Below, piece by piece: positions 54,903 to 64,000 of a stretch of DNA of 64,000 nucleotides. Position numbers and translations under genes: made by a program. Origin of the DNA: Dermanyssus gallinae. Lineage: Eukaryota; Arthropoda; Arachnida; Mesostigmata; Dermanyssidae. Location: the NCBI GenBank assembly GCA_003439945.1, contig QVRM01005234.1, positions 248,001 through 312,000 on the forward strand, written 5' to 3'. The notes below the pieces were generated by a model that was not told where the DNA came from, did not search any database, and was given only the letters and a program-made list of their open reading frames with translations. Positions within the stretch are counted from its first letter, which is position 1. Each line of letters starts with the position of its first letter.

Positions 54903-54967
54903 GATGACTGTCGTCTCGTTGAATGGCCAAGCTGTCAGCAGCTTTTTTCTCAAAAGGCAGTACCTCT

Positions 54968-55012
54968 CCCAACAACAACAACAACGACAACAACAACGAC
55001 AACAACAACGGA
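54968..55012. repeat. CAA/CGA triplet repeat
   Basis: CAACAACAACGA-type units repeated about four times. Confidence 0.8.
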
Positions 55013-55014
55013 CG

Positions 55015-55755
55015 TTGTTGAGAGGCCGATCTCCGTCAGCGCGATTGGTAACGCCGGCAAAGCGAGACGACAAAGAGAACCCACCCCGAGTAACAGCGTG
55101 CCCGAGTCACCCGCCGCAGTACACATGCATGGTTCAGGCCCAGTCATTCATTCAGGCATGGCGAAGAGCCGGCGAGTGACCTACCAGTTGTACCGGCAAC
55201 CACGATTACCACCAACCGGCTGACCCGGCGTCGTCGCCATAGCAACGCACTCGAGGGGCTGAGATCTCTTAGCAGATGCCGCACATTGTACCTGCCTGCA
55301 TTGTGGCCTGAACGTGTGGCTTAAAATGACGACATTAGGTAGCATTCGACGACAACGCGAGACAGCTGCTGCGGTTCTTATAGATCTCGACAAAACCACG
55401 GTGCCATAAAAGTACAGTCAGTTTCAATGATTCCATTTCGGCGGCTACACAGTGGGTTTTTTTTCTCGAAACAGTTGTAACTCTATTAGGCGGAGTGTGT
55501 ACGAAAAGCTGACTGTAACTGACAGCCTGCCAGTGCTAAAATCTAAAGCAGATCACCCTCAGTGAACTTTTTGAAAAACGAGTTATTATTGCGTTACGTT
55601 CGACATTTGTTGTTTTACAAAATTGCCCTAAACCAACATATCTGTCGTACATTAGGTCTTCTGCGAAGGTATTTCATCGGCAAAAGCTAAAATTCTGTGT
55701 TGTCATGTAAGGTGCGAATTTTTTAAAACATTATTTTTGAACATGTTACATGTGT
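55015..55755. other. Unassigned sequence
   Basis: No gene or element recognised. The first 300 bp are GC-richer and the rest AT-rich. Confidence 0.45.
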
Positions 55756-55780
55756 GACAAGTATATATATATATATATAT

Positions 55781-55809
55781 ATAGACAACATATTTTAAGA
55801 TCAATAATA

Positions 55810-55846
<37 letters not shown>

Positions 55847-55874
55847 TATCATTGATCTTATTTATGTTGTCTAT
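55781..55874. repeat. Imperfect hairpin with (TA)n loop (MITE-like)
   Basis: The arm ATAGACAACATATTTTAAGA with its continuation (55781-55811) pairs imperfectly with 55841-55874. The loop is an (AT)n run, and a second AT run lies outside on the left (55762-55782). The design is the same as the hairpin at 849-961. Confidence 0.75.
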
Positions 55875-55879
55875 TAGCA

Positions 55880-58334
55880 TTACTAACAAATGTACGCTGA
55901 CGATTTGAAGCATTGAAGGGTCACCCTACCACCGAATAACATATCGCACGATTTGTATAATTGCCCAAACAATTTTAGAAGCAATAACACGATAAGCCCT
56001 ACCTGTAACTTCTAACTAGACCTAACTAATGTAGCTGCTGACTAATAACAGCAATGTTTTAGATATCTGAGCAAGCATTACAAAGACTCGCCTTATATCT
56101 ATTACAGCACACTGTAGATGTTAGTGCACTATTGTGTGCGTACACAATTATATACAAGATTATGTTGCGATGAATAATTTGTTTTTCTTCTTGGGTAAGT
56201 TTTCAGTGGTATATATATTTAATCAAAATCATCCTTCATGTCAGTACAATTGCCGTTGTGCCAGCTAACGTAGATTTTGATACGTGCTAATAAAATACAA
56301 TTGTATGCAACTACGTTTTTTTATTTTTGTGTGAGATCTAAATGTTAGCAGCGTGTTAATAGCACACAAATATTATAAAGCAAAATGAAAAAAATAGTTA
56401 AATTCGTATATATCCGCACACAATACCGTAAATATAAATAAAGGCGTTAAACAAAGAAAAATATTTCGAAGAATAACGAATTGACATCATCTTTGTACCG
56501 GAGATCAACTTCGTGACTCCCCTTAGTTATTTTTTTCTAGTATTACAGTTAACTTTTAGCTGTTGCGCAAACATATGACTCTGACGTATTAATCACACCA
56601 GATTTGTATGGGGCCACAACAGCTCCGCGCCCAAGTGCTATGCGTAAACGTCTTTCCGTTCGAGGCACTGCGCGGTAGTTCACTTGACTAAACAGGCCTA
56701 CGGCTATGCATGCATTGTTAGTCTATGTGAGAGACTATTCAACTGCTTGAAATAGTTCGCGCAATTCAGTCAGCCATCAAACTGCAGCCGTGCCTGCACA
56801 ACAACACTAACTAAGGCAAAAGCGTGAAAAATGTCGGTGTGGCGCACACGGTAACACGCACAGTTGATGGCGGAGCTGAACATTAGGCACACGTTAGCTC
56901 GAATCGAAGGCTTAATTAATTACTTGGTTATAGCTTGTGTAACCTGACTGTGGCTTCCGGCGCCGCGTGGTCGCCGCCTGCTCACCGGCGGATCACATGA
57001 AGACTAGGCGCGTCGCGTTAGCCAGAACAGGGTAAACAGGCCGCTCTCACATTCAAGCCCGGGCGTGTAGGCGTGTTAGGCGACGCTCGACGTCGAGAAA
57101 CGACGCCGTGGCGTTCTAACGCCTGAAAAAAGCCCCACTCAACCTTGTGTATCCGCGTGCTTCCGTTACACCGTCCACCTGTTTGCATAGCGGCTTGCAG
57201 CAGCCACATAGTAATAATACTGAGCAGCAGCAGACTGGATGAGATGGATGGATGTCTTGGAAACAGCCGGCTAGCATTCAAAGCACATTCACAAACGCGT
57301 GGTGTGCGTGGGATCACAACAAATAGCGACTGTTTCTCAGAGCTGTAGCCGGAAGTTTAGCGCCATTGCAATGCCGATAACTGCTATAAAGTGGGCTACC
57401 TATCAAGCTAATTATCAGCTTCACGCAGGACCCGCCGTTCGAGTTGGCCGTCGAGTCTCTAGTCAGGCCATGGCAAGTGGCAAATTGAACCGGAGCAAAT
57501 CAGTTTTCTATACTGACTTAATGGTTCGTTACACTTCTTGATGCCCTTGGCGTACGGTAAATTACGAATCCGCTTAACATGAGTTGCCGAATAGAGTTGC
57601 CCTTCTATTCGGCTAGTAGGTCGCTCAGCCAACCGTTGGTATCAAACGTTTAAAATCCTGATATATTAGGCAGATTTTGTTTCGCACTGAGACGCTGGAA
57701 CGCACTATGTACGATCATTTTATGCGTATAGAACTAAGCTGCCATGGTCAGACAGCCACGCAGATACGTGTCTCACACACGCCAGATCTCATACAGAGCT
57801 CATCGAAGTGCAGCGGTAATTAGCCCGTAAGAAGATACATTTAACTTGCGCATCTTCAACTTGAATTTCATAGAAGAAAGTCGATCTCGGCGCCCGGTGA
57901 CAATTCGTTGTCGTCCGTTGGCAAAACGATGACGCGAGTATCCGGATTTTTTTTTTTTTTGTGGAAAAGTACTGACAGTAATGTCGTGGCGTAATGTAGT
58001 CAGTTGTAGAAGTGGTACCATGAAAGGTTGCCGTCGTGCTGATACATGTAATACATTAGTTTTATAGCTTGCGCAAAACAGTAGCCACAACATATATTAC
58101 GTTTCAAGATTCAAGATTCGTTTTATCAAGAAGATTCAAGGTTCAAGACGTTTATTTTCGGCTATCGCATTTTTTACGCCACTTCGTCATATATCTATGT
58201 ATCCTGCCTTACCTATATCTATTTGCCTCCTTCTTGTTTGGCATGCGGCAGCTTTGGTTGCGACCACCTGCTTCAGCGCACCCATCCTATAGGCCGATAG
58301 TAGCAGCACGACAAGTTAAGCAACAAGACCGACC

Positions 58335-58335
<1 letters not shown>
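55880..58335. other. Unassigned region
   Basis: The stretch 55880-56600 is AT-rich without frames. The stretch 56600-57550 is GC-richer with short frames of no known domain. A minus-strand frame at 57800-58093 contains RRDRLSSMKFKLKMRKLNV, faintly like an RTE-type endonuclease, but too little to call. A T13 run lies near 57948-57960. Confidence 0.35.

Positions 58336-58338
<3 letters not shown>

Positions 58339-58378
<40 letters not shown>
58339..58378. repeat. (AT)n microsatellite
   Basis: An AT run of about 40 bp. Confidence 0.9.
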
Positions 58379-58384
<6 letters not shown>

Positions 58385-58520
58385 AATCTATAAACAAGAG
58401 ACTAAACAAACTGAACAGCTTTGTCGATGATCTACGTGCTGCATCCACTCTTATACTTAGAGGTTTCAAATTGAATTCCTACTGAATCTGTACAGAAAAA
58501 TGTGAAACGCGTCTCTTTGT

Positions 58521-59140
58521 ATCTAAACGAAAATATTGCGGCTACGTGTGGGCCGCTTACATTGTTAGCAACGTCGACTTGCTGTATTAAGTATAGAACA
58601 GATTTGACAGACGCATTCCGCATCTGAAGCGTGCTGAACCGTATGGACTGTAGCATTGTGGGATCCCTCGTAATTAGTAATACGTATTCAAATTTCAAAA
58701 TAAAGCCTGAAAAGCTGTGGAATTGCAAACTAGTTTCAATAGGTAATTTGTGATTGTGCACGCACATTTGTCAATCATTTGCCAATTTGAGTCTTCTTTT
58801 AAGACGAATACTAATTATAAATACACAATTCCATTACCCTTGATTAAAGGTATATATATATATATATATCTTTAAAGGCATATATATATATATATATATA
58901 TATCTAAACGAAAATATTGCGGCTACGTGTAGGCCGCTTACACCATAGCAACGTCGACTTGCTGTATTAAGTATAAAACAGATTTGACAGACGCTTTCCT
59001 CATTTGAAACGTGCTGAATCGTATGGGCTGTAGCATTGTGGGATCCCTCGTAATTAGTGATACGTATTCAAATTTCAAAATAAAACCTGAAAAGCTTTGG
59101 AATTGCAAACTAGTTTCAATAGGTAATTTGTGATTGTGCA
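58521..59140. repeat. Direct duplication of a 240-bp unique segment
   Basis: Copy one (58521-58760) and copy two (58902-59140) both run from ATCTAAACGAAAATATTGCG to GTAATTTGTGATTGTGCA, with scattered substitutions and one small indel visible by eye. They are separated by 140 bp that include two (TA)n runs (58851-58901), and copy two begins right at the end of a TA run. A further TA run (59150-59188) follows copy two. The segment itself encodes nothing I recognise. Confidence 0.9.
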
Positions 59141-59149
59141 CTTGTGTGT

Positions 59150-59155
59150 ATATAT

Positions 59156-59188
<33 letters not shown>
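59150..59188. repeat. (TA)n microsatellite
   Basis: A compound TA/TG run after the duplicated segment. Confidence 0.85.
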
Positions 59189-59189
<1 letters not shown>

Positions 59190-59559
59190 GGCATATTTTT
59201 GTAAACCACATACCTGCGCTGACGATCGATCAGTTCGAAAAACAGATTTCACCTTTAACTGGGGCTGAGGCAGCTGGTACTCTGTGGCAGTATGTAGGAA
59301 GTCAGCTTCTTGATATTAATATATAGAACACGGAAAAACATTGCATTAGAGCACGCGCCAGTGTTGGGCCTTAGTAGCTGATGATCTTAGGACGATTTAC
59401 GTGCATGTACTGTTTAAAACCCCAAAGGTCTAACAGTGTTAAATCGCAAGGTTTAGAAGGCCGGGGACTGTTGCCGTCACGCGATTTCCTGTCTGAAATT
59501 TGACCAAAGATAACCAAGGCTCATCCTGCGATAACCCCCGCCACTCTCTAGGTGTGCAA

Positions 59560-59900
59560 ACGTAGGGTGCAATGACTTCTCTGGACCAGATCACGCACTG
59601 TTACAGACTGTCACAAATGGCGCATGTAACCACTCTTTGTGAATGATCTGAGGTTTCTCGGTTGCCCAGATGTTGCCCAGACAGGTATGTCATATTACAC
59701 TTCCATTCAGATAGAAATTGATTTCGTCGGAGAAAGACTATAACTTTAGTGCTAGATGCGATCCCGCAATACAGCAGGATGGGGTGCGCAAGCCAACTGT
59801 TGGGCACGTCGCAGAACCGATGTTTCCGGACTTTGTTCCAGACTGTTAGCCACAGCGGCAATATTTTTGAGCCGAACGAACGCTCAGTTTCATGGAATAA
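59560..59900 (-). pseudogene. Decayed mariner/Tc-type transposase relic (first catalytic region)
   Basis: On the minus strand FSDEINFYLNGSV (about 59697-59735) matches the FSDEAxFxLxGxVNxQN block of arthropod DDE_3 transposases, whose Asp is the first catalytic residue. It is followed by a diverged WATEKPQIIH segment that corresponds to the usual WxxENP. Stops and frame changes follow. The relic shares a 15-bp stretch with the one at 23.8-24.1 kb. The rest of the transposase is not visible. Confidence 0.6.
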
Positions 59901-59904
59901 GTTT

Positions 59905-60785
59905 TATCTGTATCATTTTGGTTAAATTCGTATTTTTCTGATTGTGTTTGTCTTATTAGCGTAATGGCAATTTTGTATTGAACATATGGGACATATATAG
60001 TAGGGGAATACACAAGCGTTTCTTGATTTTGCCTAACTAGGATTTTTCCCTCTACGTGTTGCAGGGTCTGATATTTTACAATTTGTTTGCCCTTTTTGAA
60101 ACTTCTTCGGCTTTGTGCCGAAATGTTGTATTTTGTGGGGGTTTCTCCCTAGACAACGAACCCGTGCGACAACGTGTGTAATGACCACGCAAAAAGACCA
60201 AGTATGCCACCAAAGTGCGTCATATTTTTTTCTTATGACTTACATATACACGTCTGACATAGCAAATTAGAAACCAGCGAAATAGTTAGTGCGCACTAGC
60301 TACACAGGCCTTGCCGCCACTATTAAAACATCGTACAATAGTTGGTGCAATATGATTACTTTCGCTATGTGCAGTCCAACCTTCTCATGTGAGAGGATAA
60401 CGGTTCTCTTTGTGAGCAGGCCAGCTTACTTCTCGCGTAGCAAAGTTTTCTCAGTTAAGCGAAATACACTTAATCAACCCCCATGATGATCTCGCCCGCT
60501 CTTTTAGAAACTCGTAATGAACAATGCCTTTTCTGGGCCATTAAACACATAGCAGAAACCTTTTTGGTTAGTTTTTCGTTTTCTATGCACTGGGCAGCCT
60601 GACCACTTGATGTCCAGTAGTATAGCCTCGTCTTATCATGTTGATAAAATTTTCATAGAGTGATGTTCAGTGAGAATAGATATTATTTCATACCGCTGAT
60701 GAGTTCAACGGCCGTGTTTTTACAATGGTTGTTGGAGAAAACCTAGACTTCTCAACATGTATATATATATATATATTATATATTC
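59905..60785. other. Unassigned sequence
   Basis: No recognisable feature apart from a short (TA)n run at about 60761-60781. Confidence 0.45.
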
Positions 60786-60789
60786 ACAC

Positions 60790-62060
60790 ATCCTTTAGCA
60801 GGGGGCTTTATTGAGATCACAGAAGAAAGTTATTACAAGTCGGCCTTCAGGCGGCATAGATGTCAGGTTGTACAGGGTTAAGCCTATGTACTAAGCGCCA
60901 TGCAAACATTTTGTTAACGATCGCTTTCCTGGCAATCATTTTGGCCTGGATATTGATTCTTGAGCAAGTGTTTATAGTATTTATCTAAAAAATCTCACTG
61001 CTTGTTCGGGCCGTTTACATATGCGAGTCAACGTGCGTATGTCAATTATATCTTACATTTCAACGATATTGTCGCATTCAACATCGTTTTCGCTAATGTT
61101 ATAGCGGTATGCAACACGCTTAACAAACTCTTTATGAAAACCGGCCAGTATCCTTTGATCACGAAAATAACCCAGATTCTACACAGGTGAGGCATATATC
61201 AAAATCGGTAGAACATATTGTTTGTATATTTTTACATACGAAGAGGGTTGTTTGATCACAACAGAACGCAGAATCCAGTTCATTCTCATCGTAGCCGACG
61301 TTGCTACTTCTAGAATGTGAGGAGCATAGTTTAAATTGGATGTCGTTAACACACCTAGGTATTTTATAGATATTTACCAGTTAACTTCTTAGTGCCCAAT
61401 GTATATATATATATATATATATATGGGCAGGATTGTTGTAGCCACAGTGAAGAACAGCACACTTATCCACCGACAGTTTAAGATCAAGTCCGTTGGACCA
61501 TTCTGTAAAATTGTCTAGCGTTCCTTGGAAAGAAACGTTATTGTTTACATTATCTACAGATGTATACATTTTTACATCGTCAACATATATCTTTACCTGC
61601 ACATGTTTAGATATTATGTGTCTCATATAGTCAGTGTACAATATGTACATTAATGGCCCAAGTATGCTAACCTGCGTGACTTTTGCCGTTAATGATAGAC
61701 AATTATGAACCCTAACTCTAAAAAATATACCTGACAGAAAAGCCCTGCTCCAATTAACTATACGACTTACAACTTCGTATTGCCGCAGGAGTTTGAGCAG
61801 GCAGATTTAAAATCGAAATACACACACTCGAATGCTTTTCCAGCATTTCGTAGGAGACACGTCATTTTAGGTTTCGAGCAGTTGCAAGGCCGTCGAGTGA
61901 GCGAGACGATACGCAAATTGTTCCTTTGAAATAAGGCCTTGTGCATTTGCGTTTCGGTAGATTTCGTCGGCGATGGCCTTCTCAAATAGTTTGTATGGGA
62001 CGGAGGTGAGCGATACTAGCCTTTTATTTTTCGAATCGCGTATTAGATGATAATCTCTTT
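60790..62060 (-). pseudogene. Decayed reverse transcriptase of a jockey/CR1-like element
   Basis: On the minus strand, from the 5' side: LVSLTSVPYKLFEKAIADEI, ISKEQFAYRL with a STALQLLET segment, VSILGPLMYILYTDY (usual form VLGPLLFxLYINDL), VKIYVDDVKMYTSVDN (the F/YADD box, here YVDD), FTEWSNGLDLKLSVDKC, then VKIYKQYVLPILIYASPV and a diverged tail. A short AATAAA-like 3' end lies near 60810. Several stops interrupt it, and a (TA)n run at 61402-61424 sits between the catalytic part and the thumb. It is a different lineage from the QGD-type family elsewhere in the window. Confidence 0.7.
61402..61424. repeat. (TA)n run inside the RT relic
   Basis: A pure TA run interrupting reverse transcriptase homology. 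Confidence 0.85.
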
Positions 62061-62064
62061 TCCT

Positions 62065-63789
62065 AAATGTGCGGTTTTAAAATTAAAACATAATAACTAC
62101 CTCAATAATTAGGCCATATTACGTTCGATCCCGACTTGCTACTTTGGACGCATATAGCTGAAACAATACTACATGCGTCGCGCGAGTACAATTTTGTAAT
62201 GCCATTTTTTACGTGTGACATTAGGTTTTATACCAAACAATTCCACGCTCTTAGTGTACTAAAATAAACGTATTGTGCCCTCGTTTAAATGACTTTTTAA
62301 GATAAAGATGCTTTATTAAGTCAGCGAGTGTGAGTCGGATGCCAGATCGTACTTCTAACCGCCTCCTAGATTCCACTACGAGACTCCACAAAGTCCCATG
62401 TTAACAGAAAGATCGCAATCATCCGATAACGTCCCCCCTCAGTCTTAACATACGACTCCCCTAGAATTCGGCATGAGGCGTGGTTTCATCGTCACTCCGA
62501 AACAAGACAGTTCAGCTCCCCTAATCCAATATATATATATATCCCCTCCAGATCCTAATGTCTCTCAAGTATAGAGGAACTTTCATAGACACCCTGTATG
62601 TATACAAATAGGTATGAATCGACATAATCCGCCGGCAACTTAATTTGACTACGTTGTCCATTACAGTTGTTGACACCGTTTGTACTTCGCTCATGTGTCA
62701 CTTTCCGGCCTATGTCATTTCAGAACTGGCTTATTTCATCAACGACCCGGCCACCGCCGCTGCACGGCCTCATTGGATCAAAATTAAGATGCTTGGCTTA
62801 AAAACTCGCCCGACCTATTATTTTTCATTGCGTTGTTCAGGTTATCGCGGATGCGATTAAGTGATTCTTTTGTCGAGGAGCCTCCAGGCCTTAAGGTCTC
62901 AACATTGTTTCAAGTTCAACCTCACCAGGCATCTGTACAGCCGCTGAGACCAGTCGATTCGTTTTGGGTTGCCTCCTCGCTTCTGAGAAGTCGAGATGCA
63001 GGCTAAACCCTAAAAAAATCGGCCGTGGGATCTGACTGTCTTCCAGTAGCTGCACCCCGTCTGGGCAGATGTTGCGCGTGTGCCCCGAATTTGAGTACTT
63101 ACGATATTTTCTCTTTTCAACCTCTCCTCCTACGCACCCCCGTTAAAATGCGCCGCGTTGGACCATATAGGGTGTTCGTGCATCCGACACAGAAACATCC
63201 TATACAAGAGGCTTCCCAGACACGAAAGGGATCATTGTTAAACCGTCAGGTCGTTTCAGGTCCGTCCTCCCGGGACAAGCCTCGTGACTGAAGCTTGGCC
63301 GGGAATGCAGCCCACCGAAGGATTCTGCCCATATTGTTCTCGATGCCAACATGTCGAGCACCGCACGGCCACCGTCGGTAATGGACGATATGGCATGCAC
63401 CGTTACGGCTTTACTAACGTTGTGCCCAACCGAAGTCGTGCAGTGGAAGCCATGACTCGGCGTCTCTAGCTGACATAGTTCTCACGCCGGCATTGTTATT
63501 ATAAGCGGAGCGGATTAAACCGTCTAACTCCTTCTCGAAAAGGAAGGTCGCCCACTTTTGCTGGGGATATATGTTCCCCAGTGCTGTACCTGCAACCGAT
63601 AAGAGATTCTCGCTTTTGCTCGTGTGATCGATCGCTTTGGAACTTTTCCAGACCGGCCTCATCCAAGAGAGGCCCTACACACAGAAACGTTTATTAGATA
63701 TGTATACTATATGTATATACATAGGATACTTCAAAAATAGCCTAAGCTTTTTTAAACAATATACAAGCAAGAGTGGTTTAGATGTATTA

Positions 63790-63790
<1 letters not shown>
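62065..63790. other. Unassigned region
   Basis: Short frames only, none with recognisable domains. A short (TA)n run lies at about 62530-62541. Confidence 0.4.

Positions 63791-63793
<3 letters not shown>

Positions 63794-63822
<29 letters not shown>
63794..63822. repeat. (TA)n microsatellite
   Basis: A pure TA run. Confidence 0.9.
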
Positions 63823-63827
<5 letters not shown>

Positions 63828-63875
63828 GTGGAATAATCTGGCATAGTTATCACCATTTGTGCTCGTACTTATTTG

Positions 63876-63878
<3 letters not shown>

Positions 63879-63916
<38 letters not shown>

Positions 63917-63931
63917 TATATAGTTATATAT
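63879..63931. repeat. Compound (TA)n tract
   Basis: TA runs with AATA and GTTA interruptions at the window end. Confidence 0.9.
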
Positions 63932-64000
63932 ATAGGATACAAGTGTCGAAATCGAACCTGGGTTACACAGATCAGTTATCACCATTATATATGTCTGAAA

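Noticed and set aside
57800..58093. Possible RTE-type endonuclease fragment on the minus strand
   Set aside because: Only one segment is suggestive, and no catalytic box was found.
63940..63990. tRNA-like B box (GGTTCGATTTC on the minus strand)
   Set aside because: The T stem does not pair and no A box or acceptor stem could be built. A tRNA-derived SINE edge is possible but unsupported.

Overview
The window looks like repeat-rich, gene-poor nuclear DNA of an invertebrate animal, most likely an arthropod and possibly a chelicerate such as a mite. The clues are a long AT-rich 18S rRNA fragment with animal-type core sequence, eukaryotic tRNA genes with internal promoters, many arthropod-type mariner/Tc transposase remains, several non-LTR retrotransposon families, and long (TA)n microsatellites every few kilobases. 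No host protein-coding gene could be supported. The open frames outside the mobile elements are short, of low complexity, or shadows of repeats. The assignment to mites is a guess from the rRNA and needs a database comparison.

Layout. 1-10 kb: microsatellites, hairpins and two transposase remnants (1.4 kb, 6.5 kb). 10.7-12.4 kb: a truncated non-LTR reverse transcriptase copy (minus strand) whose short-repeat tail abuts an older endonuclease relic. 16.0-18.2 kb: a remarkable 2.2-kb palindromic mariner-type element with arms of about 0.9 kb. 19.6-21.0 kb: an 18S rRNA gene fragment lacking both ends. 21.4-29.2 kb: two related non-LTR elements in tail-to-tail orientation. The minus-strand one is nearly full length, with ORF1 (PHD finger plus SGNH-like domain) and ORF2 (AP endonuclease, reverse transcriptase, C-terminal Cys/His motif split off by a frameshift). 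29.4-32.2 kb: two further, very decayed retrotransposon relics. 36-37.5 kb: two internally deleted mariner relics side by side. 43.7-44.3 kb: a second foldback element of the same family as the one at 16 kb. 50.9-53.2 kb: a decayed, internally deleted non-LTR element with zinc-knuckle gag-like remains. 53.2-54.5 kb: a complete-length but frameshifted mariner. 54.75-54.9 kb: adjacent tRNA-Gln and tRNA-Glu genes, 5 bp apart. 58.5-59.1 kb: a duplicated unique segment. 59.6-62.1 kb: another transposase relic and another decayed reverse transcriptase.

How it fits together. The autonomous parts are mostly dead: almost every transposase or reverse transcriptase has a stop, frameshift or deletion. 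The least damaged is the non-LTR element at 24.5-29.2 kb. Its ORF1/ORF2 design, its QGD-type reverse transcriptase box and a conserved C-terminal C-x2-C-x3-C-x3-H-x3-C motif recur in copies at 11, 21 and 24 kb. It looks like a distinct local family worth describing. The palindromic mariner-type elements at 16 and 43.7 kb form a second group of interest. Both sit in (TA)n tracts.
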